DNA of 64,000 nucleotides, taken from NCBI GenBank assembly GCA_012064385.1, contig QRDG01000060.1:1224814-1288813 (forward strand), read 5' to 3'. The notes under the pieces are model-generated. The model searched no databases. It had not been told where the DNA came from and worked only from the letters and a program-made list of their open reading frames with translations. Source of the stretch: Puccinellia tenuiflora (lineage: Eukaryota; Streptophyta; Magnoliopsida; Poales; Poaceae). The position numbers and the translations under genes were made by a program. Below, piece after piece: positions 52,200 to 63,832 of the stretch (its first letter is position 1; the number at the start of each line of letters is the position of its first letter).

Positions 52200-55100
52200 C
52201 ATGTTGTAAGACAACAAGTGGCGGAGACAGCTGCGGTGACCAAGCACACCACTGCACGTTGTAGTGCGGAAGTCGTTAATATAATACTCACATAAGGACT
52301 TATCCGTGAATATTACATCCCTCAGAGTGGTACAACAGAAACATAGCAGGTCCAAGGTAGCACTATAGGATTACATCAATTTGCAATACAAAATCTCGAG
52401 AACCTCCTCGATACATAGAGGTACATCTCGTGCAAATGAAATCTCGAAAAGATCCAATTTGTAGCACTAAGCTGGAGATTAACTCTCTAGCTCTAATTCC
52501 TAATCCACTACTGCTGATGTCACATCCTTAATCTAACCATCTGGAATATATTCATCCAGGATTGCACTCGTCCTTTCAATATACGTTGTCTCCTTCATTA
52601 GTAGGATGGTCTCCTTGACATCGTTGTTATTGCTCCTGTGTTGCCATAGTTGTTGTCGTTCTTCCGTTGGCGAAGTCACAGTTGATTCCTTCAAGCTCCA
52701 CCAGGTAGGTTCGACTCCTTGTTGTAGACCTTCTCGACGTCATATTGAGTAAATGCCAAATCCCTTGTTGTCTCCAAAAATCTAAGCAGGTGGTCAAATG
52801 GGGAAAAGTGAGTAACCAGTGTTACTCAGCAAGTTCATTATGTACGGTGGGAAGTCGGATGCACTAACTACAACTTTAGACTCAAAAGAGTCACAATCTA
52901 ATGCAAAGTTTTTTCAAAACATTTCTTCAAGAGGTTTCTTTTATTCTGAAAAGCTATGCCCGTCATCCTTCACAGGTGCTAGAACTTCATGGAGTTCCTA
53001 TCCTGCAGTGTTCGCAGTTCCTTCCCGGAACAGGGAGTAACACGTCACATTTATTTACACTCTACAGAGGTGTGTTACTTTACCCATAAGAGATCAAGAC
53101 CTTGTTGCACAACCGGGTGATCTTTCCCGTCCACACTCACTTTGGTGTGGGGCCCGGTTTTTTACCCAAGCCATTCATTGTGCTTCTCCACCACCCCACA
53201 TGCCCACCCAATTCATGCATAGCCGAATCACCCCTGATATTCTGCCCCGCAAGGCAGAACTATCTAGGCACCCCCTTGCAGACCATCATAGACACCGGTG
53301 ACTGTGGGAATTAAGGGATCCTACCCATGTGCATGTAGTCCCGCAAGATCTACAGCCTACGGCACGGGCTGCCCGTTGACATGCGAAAGGAAGAAGGTCA
53401 CATATGACTTTCCCGTCCCATTCCAAGTCTTATGGTCACGCGTAATTTACGGCGCAAGTATTTTGACGGCATTGGTTGTTAAGTCCTAGGTAATACTTTC
53501 CCGTGCAAATGGAACCTCCACCAACATCTCTTACCATGGTTCCATCTGCCAGCCATAATAGGGTATCACCACTCGGGTAGATAACCAGATAGTCATATTA
53601 TTATGAAAATAGCATTTTAGGTTTCCTCTTTGGAGATAATGATAATATTCTAGGGTTTTGCAAATAGTTTCTTAACAATTATGTCAAAAGGTATGAGCAA
53701 GTGATGAACTTGCCTCTGGTAGAGATGACAGTTCATGCCTTTCGAGGTTCTAGGGTTGCGTCAAAACCCCGAGATCTGAAAATAGTAACGTAGTCCGGGT
53801 AAGGACTACTGGAAACACTAGCAACATGCTATTATGCATAGATATGAGATGCATCTTAAATACCCCAAAAATACCCAAGCTCACAAGTGTAAGCTTTGTT
53901 TTATGTGATTCTCTAATAACTGAATTGATTTTAGGGTTTTAAGGATTAGTTAGGGTTTATATTTTGTTGGTTTCTTAAATTACTTTGATTTGTTATAACA
54001 TCTAGACTTAAGTGTTTATCACTTTTATTGAAGTAAAGAATTTATTATAATTATTCTTTTATAAAGATATTATTTATTTTATTTGAGAAAGTACTTTCAA
54101 GGATTTTGTAGAGAACAAGATTTTCAATTTTAAGTCATCAATTTTAATGTCTTTAAGAAAATATTTCATTAGCATCATGAAATAGTTATTTATTCAACTT
54201 TTATTCACTTAACCAATTTCAAATATTAACCACACAAGGGTGAATGATTTATAGATGAATTCTTCTTTGTGTGTTTTACCTAGGATGAGTAACGGGACAA
54301 TCATTTACAGAATGGTAATAAAGTTCAATTATATATTTTAAACTTACTACTCAAATTGATTTTCTTTTAGAGAATAATTGCTTTTGAAACTAGTTCAATT
54401 AATTTCCATTGAAGGATCCTTGAATTATCGAGGATAATTCAATTCATATCCACTTAAACTTCTTTGAATTATTTACACAAGAAAATCTTTTCAAATGTGT
54501 ATTTTTGGAACTAATTCAAATCATATCCACTTAAGGATATTTGAATTACTTATATAAGAAAATAGTTTTAAAACCTTTTGAGAAGATAATTTTCTTAGGA
54601 AATTAATTCAAAATTTATCCACTTAAAGACCATTGAATTTTTCACTCAAGATAACCCTTTCAATAAATGAAATAAAAATCATATTTGAAATCCTTGTAAA
54701 AATTTTAGTTGAAAACATATTTTTACTTTATTTTTAGGATTTTCTTTGAATTTTCATTTTTTTTGGTTTTGAATTTGATTGAGAATTTTTGTGAAATTAC
54801 CAATAGGTCCTTGGTCTAACTGGGTTGAACCCAGTCAAAGACTGGCTCGGGTCCGGTCAACCGACCGAGCCACTCTTCCCTTTTCCCTCTTTCCCCTCTC
54901 TCTCTCTTGATCCCCTTCTCCTCTGGCGATGCCGCCGTCGCCACTGCTCCGATGCGTCGGCCGCCTCCGGTCATCACCGGTGTCGCCGCGGTCGGGCACG
55001 AGCTGCACCGCATCCTACTACCCCAATTCCCCCTTCTTCGGTGCCGATTTGCCACCCCATGGACTCAATCAAGTTCGGTTGCGAACTCTAGCCGCAGTGG

Positions 55101-56416
55101 CTTGGGTCACCGGCGCGATACCGCGCCGCCGCGCCTCTGGCTGCTTCTCCTCGAGCCTCTGCTCATCCTCGAGCTTCAGCGCCACCTCATATCAACCTCG
55201 ACGCCAGTGGGATGGTGCACAGACGCAACCCCGCTGTCGACTTGGTGTTGATGTCGTCCCTAATTTTTCAGTGGTCATGTGGTGCGATGGTGGTGCTCGT
55301 GCTTCTCCCCTGGTCCTCCTCCACTGACCACACGGGCACTGCCCCGTCATCATGGAGTTACGGCCAAGGGCATACAGTAAGCTCCTGCCTCCCTCTCTTC
55401 CCCTAGTTCCTTCTCCTGGCCTACGCCATGGTATGTGGTGCTAGCTATTGGGTAAAGATTTTGGCCCTTGCTGTGGATTGGATTTTTGACAGCTCTGTTG
55501 TTCATGTGATGAACCCTAGATGTTGACAAGACTCCTGTAGCTCTTACAGAAATTATTCTAGCTGGTAAAGGTGGTTGTGATCTTGAACTAGTGGCTCTAT
55601 CCATTGACAGATTCAGTTAACTGTCCTTGACAGTGCATTGGGGTGTGCTACTCTGAACCTTAGGTTCAGAGATGTGCCACTGATGCCTTTTACTTGCTGT
55701 GATACTTTGTCTATGCTCTATGCTTTAGTGCAAGTGAAAATATTTTCCAGATCTGAATATTTTAGCTATACTTGTTGTGATGCCTCCATTGGAGTTACAC
55801 AGATGCTTAGCTGACAATTTAAGCTTTGGAAATCCTTTTTATGCTTCCCTGTGCTTCTTCTAAATGAACAGATGTGCTCTTTCTCAATTATCTAGTCTCC
55901 TGATTCATGGTTTGTGTTTGAGGTGCTTATCCCTGTGGATTTGTGCCCAACAAACTGGTGTATTTCTTTACCTGATCTGCTGGTGTGCCTTTGCTGAAAA
56001 TCCCCTGCCTATGATGCATAGGCTAAGGCTTTTAGTAGATAAGAACATATGCTTCCTTGTCTTATTTTTAATCCTGAGGTAGCGTAGCATTTCTATGCCT
56101 AGCTGAGGAAAAAAAACCAGCCACACCACTTATGCATATCTAGCAAAATCATTTGCTAAAGAGAATTTAGATTTTTACCTCCTGTTGAGTGGTGGTGTTG
56201 CCTGTGTGGTTTGATTTGGGGTCTTGTGGAAAGCTTGATCATCAGATCTTGTGGATCCCCTCCTGGTTCTCCTTGCTGGCCTGCTCCTGGTTGCTCCTCT
56301 CTATCTCCTGGACTTCCCTCCTTGCTCCAGCTTGGTATTGATCACTTTAGTCCATCTTGCTTGGCTCTCAGCAAAGGTTTAGTGATGAAAAGTGAATGGA
56401 TCTGTGGTTCTATGAT
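52200..56416. repeat. LTR-retrotransposon-derived non-coding tract, left of CACTA 2
   Basis: No coding region recognised. Text at 52290-52400 ('cataaggacttatccgtgaa', 'agtggtacaacagaaacata'), 53100-53450 ('aaccgggtgatctttcccgt', 'ccgttgacatgcgaaaggaa') and the AT-rich repeats at 54390-54670 are the kind of sequence found in LTRs of abundant Triticeae Gypsy families. It continues after the CACTA insertion to about 59480. I cannot fix LTR boundaries or name the family. Confidence 0.45.
54385..54675 (+). repeat. AT-rich tandem-like repeat
   Basis: 'aattcaaatcatatccactt' recurs with changes at about 54437 ('aattcaattcatatccactt'), 54512 and 54603 ('aattcaaaatttatccactt'). Each is followed by 'aa..c/gat.tttgaattatt.a' and 'aagaaaat'. 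Four diverged units of about 80-90 bp. Confidence 0.8.
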
Positions 56417-56427
56417 GACTACATGAA

Positions 56428-56625
56428 TGACGCCAGGTGCCGACGGCCGCCTGCTACGCCGACGGCAATTTGTCGGGGCCGTCGGCGTAGCTTCCTGGCG
56501 GGCCAGCCGGTCGAGGTGGCCGTCGGCACACCTTTGCCGTCGGCGTAGGATGGTTGTGCCGACGGCAAAGCCGTCGGCATAGGTTCACAGGGCTTCGCAG
56601 ACGGCAAAGCCGTCGGCACATATAT
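56428..56625. repeat. Left subterminal GCCGACGGC array of CACTA 2
   Basis: About seven copies of GCCGACGGC or its complement GCCGTCGGC, several in the palindromic pair form GCCGACGGCAAAGCCGTCGGC-like. The same motif dominates the right end at 58625-58865. Confidence 0.9.
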
Positions 56626-56884
56626 GATTTTTTTTCTATTTTTCATTTAATATGAAATAATTCATATCTTTAAATCCGTAAATCGAAATTTAACAAATAA
56701 AATGTCTAAATCGATTAGAAAATGAGAGGATTCCAAATATGATATCCATATAATATTTTTCACCATGCATATGACTTTTTGTAACATATTTTTGGTACTA
56801 GCTTACTTAAAAAGTCATATTTGGCACTTAAAAAATGAAAAATCATATTTATGAAAATATTTTGGAAATTATTTTTGGCACTTA

Positions 56885-57980
56885 AACAATGCACTTATAA
56901 GGTGGTCTACTAGTTTCTATCTATTTGGATGTTGCTCTTTCGGTGAGCCGTTTTGGTATCTGCTTCAAAAAATAAACCTGTTTTGCCACTAAAAATGAAA
57001 AATGGGTTTTTTATTCAACGAAAACCTTAAACCCCTTAGTCAATACTATTATACAACCAAGATACACTAGTGTGTCAAATATTGTCTCATTCCGACATTT
57101 TTTGCTATGTTAAATGTCATACCCTAGCTTTTTTCAGTCGAAAACGATACATCTTTATACCTCGTAGCTCATTTCTGCAAATATTTTTTTTTTATAAAAA
57201 CCTCCATAACTCATGTTTATAATTTTTTCCTGGTGGTATGTCAAATAAAAGGATGCCATGTGAAGGTTTTCCATTTATTTATTTTTTTGAATTAGTTATG
57301 TCTAACCCTAGCCCGAAGCCGAGACCGTAAACCCTAACGATAAACCTAAACCTAACTGTAACTTCGATCCAGCAAAAACCGTCGAAGATCTACAAAGAAA
57401 GTATACATTTTGGATCTAAAAGTGATTTTTTCAAAAAAATCATGACCAAACTATGCTGCACTCGTAGTTTAAATCAGACCCACTTCCATCGAAATCGGTA
57501 GGAACTTATCTGAAATGTTTGAAATACCTAAGTATGTTTTTATATCGAAACCCAGGGTTAAATGCACAATAAGATGGTCTACTATTTTCTATCTATTTGT
57601 ATGTTTCTCTTTCGGTGAGCAGTTTTGGTAGCTGCTTCACAAAAAAAGCCTGTTTTGACACTAAAAAAATGAAAAATGGGTTTTTTATTTAACAAAAACC
57701 CTAAACCCCTTAGTTAATACTATTCTACAACCAAGATACACCAGTGTGTCAAATTTTGCCTCATTCCGAAATTTTTTGCTATGTTAAATGGCATACCCTA
57801 TCTTATTTCAGTCGAAAACCATACATCTTTATACCTCGAAGCTCATTTCTATGAAGTTTTTTTTATAAAAACCTCCATAACTCATGTTTATAATTTTTTC
57901 CAGATGATAGGTCACATAAAAGGATGCCATGTGAAGGTTTTCTATTTTTTTTATTTTTTTAATTAATTATGTCTAACCCT
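56885..57980 (+). repeat. Two direct copies of a ~430-bp block inside CACTA 2
   Basis: The block from about 56885 to 57315 recurs from about 57546 to 57980. Both contain 'ggtctacta', 'tttctatctatttg', 'tgttttg.cactaaaaa', 'atgaaaaatgggttttttat', 'caaccaagatacac' and 'cataaaaggatgccatgtga'-type text, ending 'tatgtctaaccctagcccga'. An internal tandem duplication, moderately diverged. Confidence 0.88.
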
Positions 57981-58397
57981 AGCCCGAAACCGAGACCCAC
58001 TTCTAGCGAAATCGGCACAAACTTATTTAAAATTTTGAAATACCTAAGTATGTTTTTATATCCAAAGTTTTTTCTGATGCAAAAGATGATATGGATGAAA
58101 TATTTGAATTCCTCTCATTTTTCTAATCGATTTAGGTATTTTATTTGTCAATTTTCGATTTACGGATTTAAAGATATGAATTATTCCATATTAAATGTAA
58201 AAAGGAAAAAAATAAAGTAAAATTCATTTTATTGTTATTTATTCAAAATATACTATTATATAATCATTGTTACTTTACTCAAACAAATTTTTTAAATTTA
58301 AACAATGAAAAGTGTAACATCATAACCGAGGGGTTAATATGATTGATAGGGTACTAATATCAGTAAGTTCTAATTTCTCAGTTGGAAGCTAGGTTGG

Positions 58398-58462
58398 AAG
58401 GAACTCAAAAGTTAAGCGCGCTCGGGCTGGAGGATGGGTGACCGACTGGGAAGACTAGGGTA
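58398..58462 (+). pseudogene. 5S rRNA-derived segment inside CACTA 2
   Basis: 'gaactcaaaagttaagcgcg' followed by 'ctcgggctggag' and 'gatgggtgaccgactgggaag' corresponds to the middle and 3' half of plant 5S rRNA: AAGTTAAGCGTGCT (box A), GGGCGAGAG (intermediate element), then GGATGGGTGACC..CTGGGAAGT (box C). About nine bases that lie between the intermediate element and box C in normal 5S are missing. The 5' half is absent. It could be a relic of 5S-derived retroposition or of a 5S-carrying element. Whether RNA polymerase III factors still recognise it is unknown. Confidence 0.82.
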
Positions 58463-58883
58463 AGTACTTTGACCTATAATAATTAAGTGTGCAATTAAGG
58501 ATTAAGTATGTGGTCGAAAATTTCGAAATACAAATAAAAAGAATTAAAAAAAGATAAAAAGAAATCGAACAAATTCAAAAAAAATTCAAAAAAATTCAAA
58601 AATTAAAAATAATTGGAAAACCTAAGCCGACGGCTTTGCCGTCGGCGTATGGGGATCTATGCCGACGGCAAAACCGTCGGCGTAGCCTACGCCGACGACA
58701 TCTGCTACGCCGACGGTATATTTACCTATGCCTACGGGGTACTACGCTAACGGCCATACGCCGACGGCAGCCGTCGACGTAGACCTACGCTGACGGCAGC
58801 CGTCGACGTAGACCTACGCCGACGGCAAAAGGTGCTAGGCCGACGGCAAAAGGCCGTCGGCACCTAGGCTCATTCCTGTAGTG

Positions 58884-59861
58884 GATGTGTTTAGGTGTTG
58901 TGAGCTGTGGAGCTCGAACTGGTCCTTTCTGTGAATGGAATGGTGCTAGTTTGCTAGCAGCCACGACCCTTTGCTCTTATGCCTTAAGATGGTGGTGCCG
59001 TGGTGTTGACAGCACAGTAAGTTGCATGTATGTGTATGCTGCCTGCCTGCTTGCTAGACCTAGATCTTTTGATCATGGAAGCTGGCTTCGGATGGTTTGG
59101 TATTATCCATATTTGATTCATTGTTTTGGCTTGCCAAGTGGATTTGCTGCTAGCCTGTGATGTTGTACTGAGGCACATCTTGACATAAAAACAGATGCTA
59201 TACTTGCTTCTATATTAATACTCAACGATGCGTTTAACAGTGCAATACACTGTCAAACTGAGAGTAACCTAACACTAACCCCTCCTATTTATTTCCTTCT
59301 ACTCTTTTTTCTTTTTGTTTTGCAGGAAATAGGTTTAAAGTTAAACTGATTATGCAGAGAAGAATACAAGACTTTAGTTTAGGAAAATAGTTATACTTGT
59401 ACCTTTGTAATTTCTTTTATTGTTGTAATTATTGTAAAGACAATGTATTATTGTGATTAATCAATAAATATAAGTCTGCAATGTATTATTTGTTTTGTTT
59501 TATTCCATAATAAAAAAATATAAATATAAGTCTGCGGTGTAGTAAATATAAATATAAATATCAGGGCTCGGCCGGAACATCTCTGTTAAACATTCAAATT
59601 AGCATATGCATTAGTAGTAATGTTTAGCTATGCAAATTCCGGCCGGCAGCATTGCAAATAGGCTTTGCCCGGGCTGCTAAAGTCAGCTGGCTCCGCCACT
59701 GAAGACGACCCATGGAACCTCAATGGCCGGTGTTGTGTGGCCCCTCTCCGTTTGCATGTGGGAGTGGATACCGGTTGGATGTACTCTCAAACTCCAATCG
59801 AGTGATGAGCTTTATGAATCATGATGGTGATGGATGGCGGACCGTGTTAGAGGCGAACTAA
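58884..59861. repeat. Continuation of the LTR-type tract, right of CACTA 2
   Basis: Resumes the host sequence after the GAT duplication. A CAG-acceptor-like site lies at about 59325 and 'ttgtaatttcttttattgtt' with several AATAAA near 59463 looks like a transcript end, as in the 3' part of an LTR. No gene seen to 59861. Confidence 0.4.
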
Positions 59862-60290
59862 GGGTGTGTTCGGTTTGAGAATGGAGTGGAATGGAATGGA
59901 ACCATTTCCATTCCACAGTCATGGAACCGTTCCATTCCTGTGTTCTTTTTGGACAAAAAATTGTCACGGAACCGTTCCATTCTTGTGTTCTTTTCTGGAA
60001 TGGGGGTGGAATGGAATGGAATGAGAACGACATCAAACTCGATAAATGATTTCCTTATCTAGATTAATTATTGCTAAACTTAATTAATTAGTCCTAATCT
60101 TAATTAATTATTCCTAAACTTGATTAATTATTGCTAAACTTGATTAAATTAGAGTTAATCACCCAGGATTACTGTTCCGTTCCACCCAATCCGGCCGAAT
60201 CGGCCGGACCAGTCGATTCCGCATATTGAGGGAATATTCTTTTTTCTGGTTCCACTCCATTCCACTTCATTCCGGAACCGAACGCAAGAA
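59862..60290. mobile_element. Inverted-repeat MITE, hAT-like
   Basis: Left end GGGTGTGTTCGGTTTGAGAA, right end inward 'tgcgttcggttccggaatg'. Both continue as GGAGTGGAATGGAATGGAACC-like text, giving inverted arms of about 40 bases. GTTCGGTT ends are common in hAT-type MITEs. No clear 8-bp target duplication, so the class is tentative. Confidence 0.6.
60055..60150 (+). repeat. Four tandem ~22-bp AT-rich units
   Basis: 'agattaattattgctaaact' recurs as 'taattaattagtcctaatct', 'taattaattattcctaaact' and 'tgattaattattgctaaact' in the centre of the inverted-repeat element. Confidence 0.85.
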
Positions 60291-60299
60291 TGGGTTCTG

Positions 60300-61235
60300 G
60301 GAACGGAATGGTTCCATTCCATTCCCCTAATAGATCTAGCTCAACACATCGTCTCCGTGAGCCCTGATGGGTTTCTCCTGATCGAGCGGGCCGTAGAGTT
60401 CAAAAAGCGCGGGCTGGAGTGTATTGTGCATCGCACTTCCAGTTAAGCATACGGGTACGGCCGAGAGGTAAGTTGGGCCGTGAACACTCTCGGCCTCTGG
60501 ATTATGAGTCCTACCGTGGGCCTGGACCTATAAGGTACGTGGCTCTAATTGTTTTACATTTATTTTTCTTTCTTTTTTACTTGACAGTTTTTGTTTTGTT
60601 TGGTTTTCTAATTTCTCACGTTTTATTTTCAATTCTCTATTCCATTTTCATGTTTTAGCGTTCATGTTGTGAGAAGTTCATGGTTTATAACTGGGTCCAA
60701 ATAAATGTTCACATGGCTCGAAAAAAATGTTCACAAGGTTTTAAACATGTTCACAAGGGTCAAAACAATTAAATTCACGGTCTAAAAAAAATTCATGGGT
60801 TTCAAAGAACAGTCCACGGGGTTCGAGAAAATGGTCACTCGTTTGAAATAAAGTAAAGTACTTTCACATATTCAAAAAATGTTGATAATGTTCGAGAAAA
60901 TGTCCACTCGTTAAAAAAAGAAGAATATTCACGAGTGTATGAACAAATGTTCTCGGGGTCTGACATAGATGTTTCCATTTTCAACAAGAATGCTACACTA
61001 GACTTATTAAATAAATAGAAACTTGATATAATTCAAGATTTATTAAAGAGATAAAATACGCGTTATTGGGCTTCATTGTGCGACCCATGAAGGAAAACAT
61101 TACTTGGGAGCTCCCTGCGCACAAGAGCTCCTATACACCGCTTTTAGGGGCGCGAGAGGCTCTCCCCACACTGCCCACTAAATGGGCTGTAATGACGCGG
61201 CTCATTTTAGCAGGTGATCATCTTTTTTGTTACTG
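60300..61235. other. Non-coding repeat debris
   Basis: No gene. From about 60670 to 60960 the text 'aaatgttcacaagg', 'gttcgagaaaatg.tcactcg' repeats loosely, as in the non-coding parts of large Triticeae transposons. 60404-60540 has an ordered GC-rich block that I cannot identify. Confidence 0.4.
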
Positions 61236-61239
61236 TTGT

Positions 61240-61770
61240 ACTTTTTTAGTCGTAATGAATCTCATGATTTTTTTTCATCATGTGAATTCTTTAACACCGT
61301 GAACATTTTTTGAACATCGTGAACATTTTTTTATCCTCTAAACTTTTTTGTGGACCACATGAACATTTTATTCAAACACTTTCAACAATTTTAAGCTTGC
61401 ATGACTTTATTAAAAAATCCTACTTTTAAAATTTTGAACATTTTATCATGAGAACACTTTTTTTAACTGCATGAACATTTTTAAAACCCGTATTTTTTTT
61501 TGAACCACGCGAACATTTTTTCCTAACACTTTGAATAATTTTTACAGTTGCACGAATTTATTAAGAAAGATTTTTTTTCTTCAAAATTTAAAACATTTTA
61601 AAATCATGAACACATTCTTTTTGAACATCATGAACAATTTTTTACCCGTAATTATTCTTAATCATGTGAACATTTTTTGAGCACTTTGAACAATTTTTAA
61701 CCTTGCACAACTTTATTAAAAAATTCATATTTTTCAAAATTTGAATGTTTTATAATCATAAGCACTTTTA
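61240..61770 (+). repeat. Degenerate 'TGAACATTTTT' repeat tract
   Basis: 'gtgaacattttttgaacat', 'catgaacattttt' and 'cactttgaacaatttttaac' recur many times at irregular spacing. This is a typical degenerate satellite-like interior of Triticeae DNA transposons. No coding. Confidence 0.7.
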
Positions 61771-62480
61771 AAAAAATAAACAAATAATGAAAAGAAAAAA
61801 GAATAGAAAAATAAAGGGACCGGAAAATAAAAACGAAAAAGAAAACATAAAAGAAACAAAAAATAGAGGAGAAAAAAAGGGACAAACTAAAATTCTCCAA
61901 ATAGGCCGGCCCGTTAGGTGATCATTCAGGCGGCGCGAGCAGATTGCGCTGCTGAAGGCAGCAAATAGGATTTGCCGTGTCGCACGGTTAAAGGGATAAA
62001 TGGGAGCTCCTCCGTACTCCGGCGCACGGGAGCAGTTTCTCAACTACACGATGAAGTTGAACTAAACTATTTTCTGAAATCTTATCTAGTATAAAAACAT
62101 AGCCGTGGTGCATCCTTTTTTTTGCGTCACGGGTAAGTTGCCACCATGACGCAGTGCATCATGGGTATATACCCTTGGCGCATGCAAAAAATGGTGTGTC
62201 ACGTGTATACAACCCTTTTATAGCTATTTTAGGGTGCATGTAATCAACTTGTATGCTTGTTATAGATGTGGTTCGTCCTTTTCTCCGATGGCACGGAGTA
62301 GACCCTGCTCATCTTCTTATTAAGAATGGTGTAGAGGTTGTCTTCCACTGTCCACGCACCCGGCCCGACCTCGATCGACGTTTCCTCTTCCTCCGAACCA
62401 GCGGAGGAAGGGCCAATACCTATTTGCCGCCTTTTGAGGCAAAATTAAATCTTGTCGCGCACCCCCTCGCGGTGGTATGG
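61771..62480. other. Mixed non-coding stretch
   Basis: A-rich at first (about 61775-61880), then GC-rich text. 'tgggagctcc' at about 61999 and 61107 may be parts of one repeat. No gene recognised. Confidence 0.35.
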
Positions 62481-62499
62481 GCCGGCTTTAGTTGGCCCA

Positions 62500-62745
62500 G
62501 TTCGCGTTTTTTTCTCTATTTCTGTTTCTTTTTCTTTTTTTTTTGTTCTTCGTTGTTCGTTTTCTTCTCTGTTTCTTTTTTTTGTTCTTTCATTTTAGTT
62601 TTTTGTTTCTTTTTTTCTTTTTTCTTTTCTTTTCTGTTTTCTCAGATTCTTTTATTTTTCTTTTTTGGTTTCTTTTTATTTTGGTTTCCTTTGTTTCTTT
62701 TTTATTATTTTTTCATTTTTTATTTTAATTTTCAAAATTGTACAT
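62500..62745 (+). repeat. T-rich pyrimidine tract
   Basis: Almost only T and C with scattered G (for example 'tttctttttctttttttttt'). Translation gives Phe-rich low complexity. Not a gene. Confidence 0.9.
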
Positions 62746-63380
62746 GATTACTCATTTTTTAAAATGTTCATATTGTCAAAATGTTCAAATTCAAAAACTG
62801 TTCAGATTTGAAAATGTTCAAATTCAAAAACTGTTCAGATTTGAAAATGTTTAAATTCAAAAATTGTTCAGATTTGAAAATGTTTGAAATCCAAAAATTA
62901 TTTTAATTTCAAAACTTTTAATAAATTGTATATACTTTTGAAAATATTCATTTTTAATAAATGTTTAGATTTTAAAAATGTTCAAATTCAAAAACTGTTC
63001 AGATTAAGAATGTTCAAATCCTGAAAATTATTTAAATTTAAAAAACATTTAAAGCTTGTATATGCTTTTGAAAATATTCATTTAAAAAAATGTTCGTATT
63101 TAAAGAATGTTCAAATTCGAAACTGTTCAGATTTGAAAAAGTTCAAATTCAAAAATGGTTCAGATTAAAAAAACTCATATTTGAAAATTATTTTAAATTT
63201 AAAAAGTAGATTCTGAAAATAATTAATTATAATTTTTTTATTTTCTATAAAGTGTTGAAAATAAAAAATGTTTAAATTTTGAAAATATTCATGTTTAAAA
63301 ATGTTTATTTTTGAAAATGTTCAGTTTTAAAAAATATTCAGATTTTTTTAAAACATTTCAGATTTTAGAAACAGAAAAAA
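62746..63380 (+). repeat. Degenerate 'AAATGTTCAAATTC' repeat tract
   Basis: 'aaatgttcaaattcaaaaac' and 'tgttcagatttgaaaatg' recur about fifteen times with drift. This is related in style, but not in exact motif, to the 61240-61770 tract. It may be part of the same transposon body. Confidence 0.75.
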
Positions 63381-63832
63381 AAAGAAAAACAGAAATAAGA
63401 AAAAAAAAAAAGAAAAAACGAAAACACTACCTTATGTCTTGATGAGCCGCGGCCCAGCAGAGTAGTGCAAGCGCGCGGGGTGCGCGGCGCAACCTTGTTT
63501 TGCCCCTAAAACCGGCAAACAGGAGCACCGGAGGAAGGGACTCATAGCAACCGACGAGGACACCTCGTTAGGCATGAGCGCTGTGTCTTGCGCAAGGATC
63601 AGCAGGATGCAAGTGGGATGAGTTGCGGGCTGCCCGCATATGTCCACACAATCCCGCATTTGTTATGTGAGCAGTTGCGGGCAACCCGTCAAGCAACGGC
63701 GCGACTATGCGGGCTACGCGGGTTGTGCATATGAACTTTGTCACATTAGAATGCTAGCTGCATGCTGTCAGAGGAGAACACGATCAACACTTGATTTAAT
63801 CATCAACTTTGCTGTGCACATGACTTTGCAAT
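63381..63832. other. Short non-coding stretch
   Basis: A-rich to 63420, then GC-rich non-coding DNA containing 'gcgggc.gcccgc' style inverted text near 63626-63700. No gene. Confidence 0.35.

Larger units (their letters stand above)
56417..58883. mobile_element. 2.5 kb non-autonomous CACTA element
   Basis: Right end is the complement of CACTACAGGAATGAGCCTAG. Left end is GACTACATGAATGACGCC, the same TIR with the first C changed to G. A 3-bp target duplication GAT is present at 56414-56416 and 58884-58886. Both ends carry arrays of GCCGACGGC / GCCGTCGGC palindromes. There is no transposase. The interior holds a duplicated 430-bp block, a diverged inverted repeat (56640-56780 against 58070-58205) and a 5S rRNA-derived segment. 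It sits in LTR-type sequence. The mutated terminal base suggests it can no longer be excised. Confidence 0.9.

Noticed and set aside
57305..57360. Interstitial telomeric repeat (CCCTAAA-like)
   Set aside because: 'accctaacgataaacctaaacctaa' has no regular 7-bp period; chance similarity.
60400..60540. Possible second 5S rRNA-like segment ('cttccagttaagcatacggg')
   Set aside because: Only a short box-A-like match. The intermediate element and box C are not recognisable, unlike at 58398-58462.
62253..62747. 164-codon Phe-rich frame
   Set aside because: Translation of a poly-pyrimidine tract.
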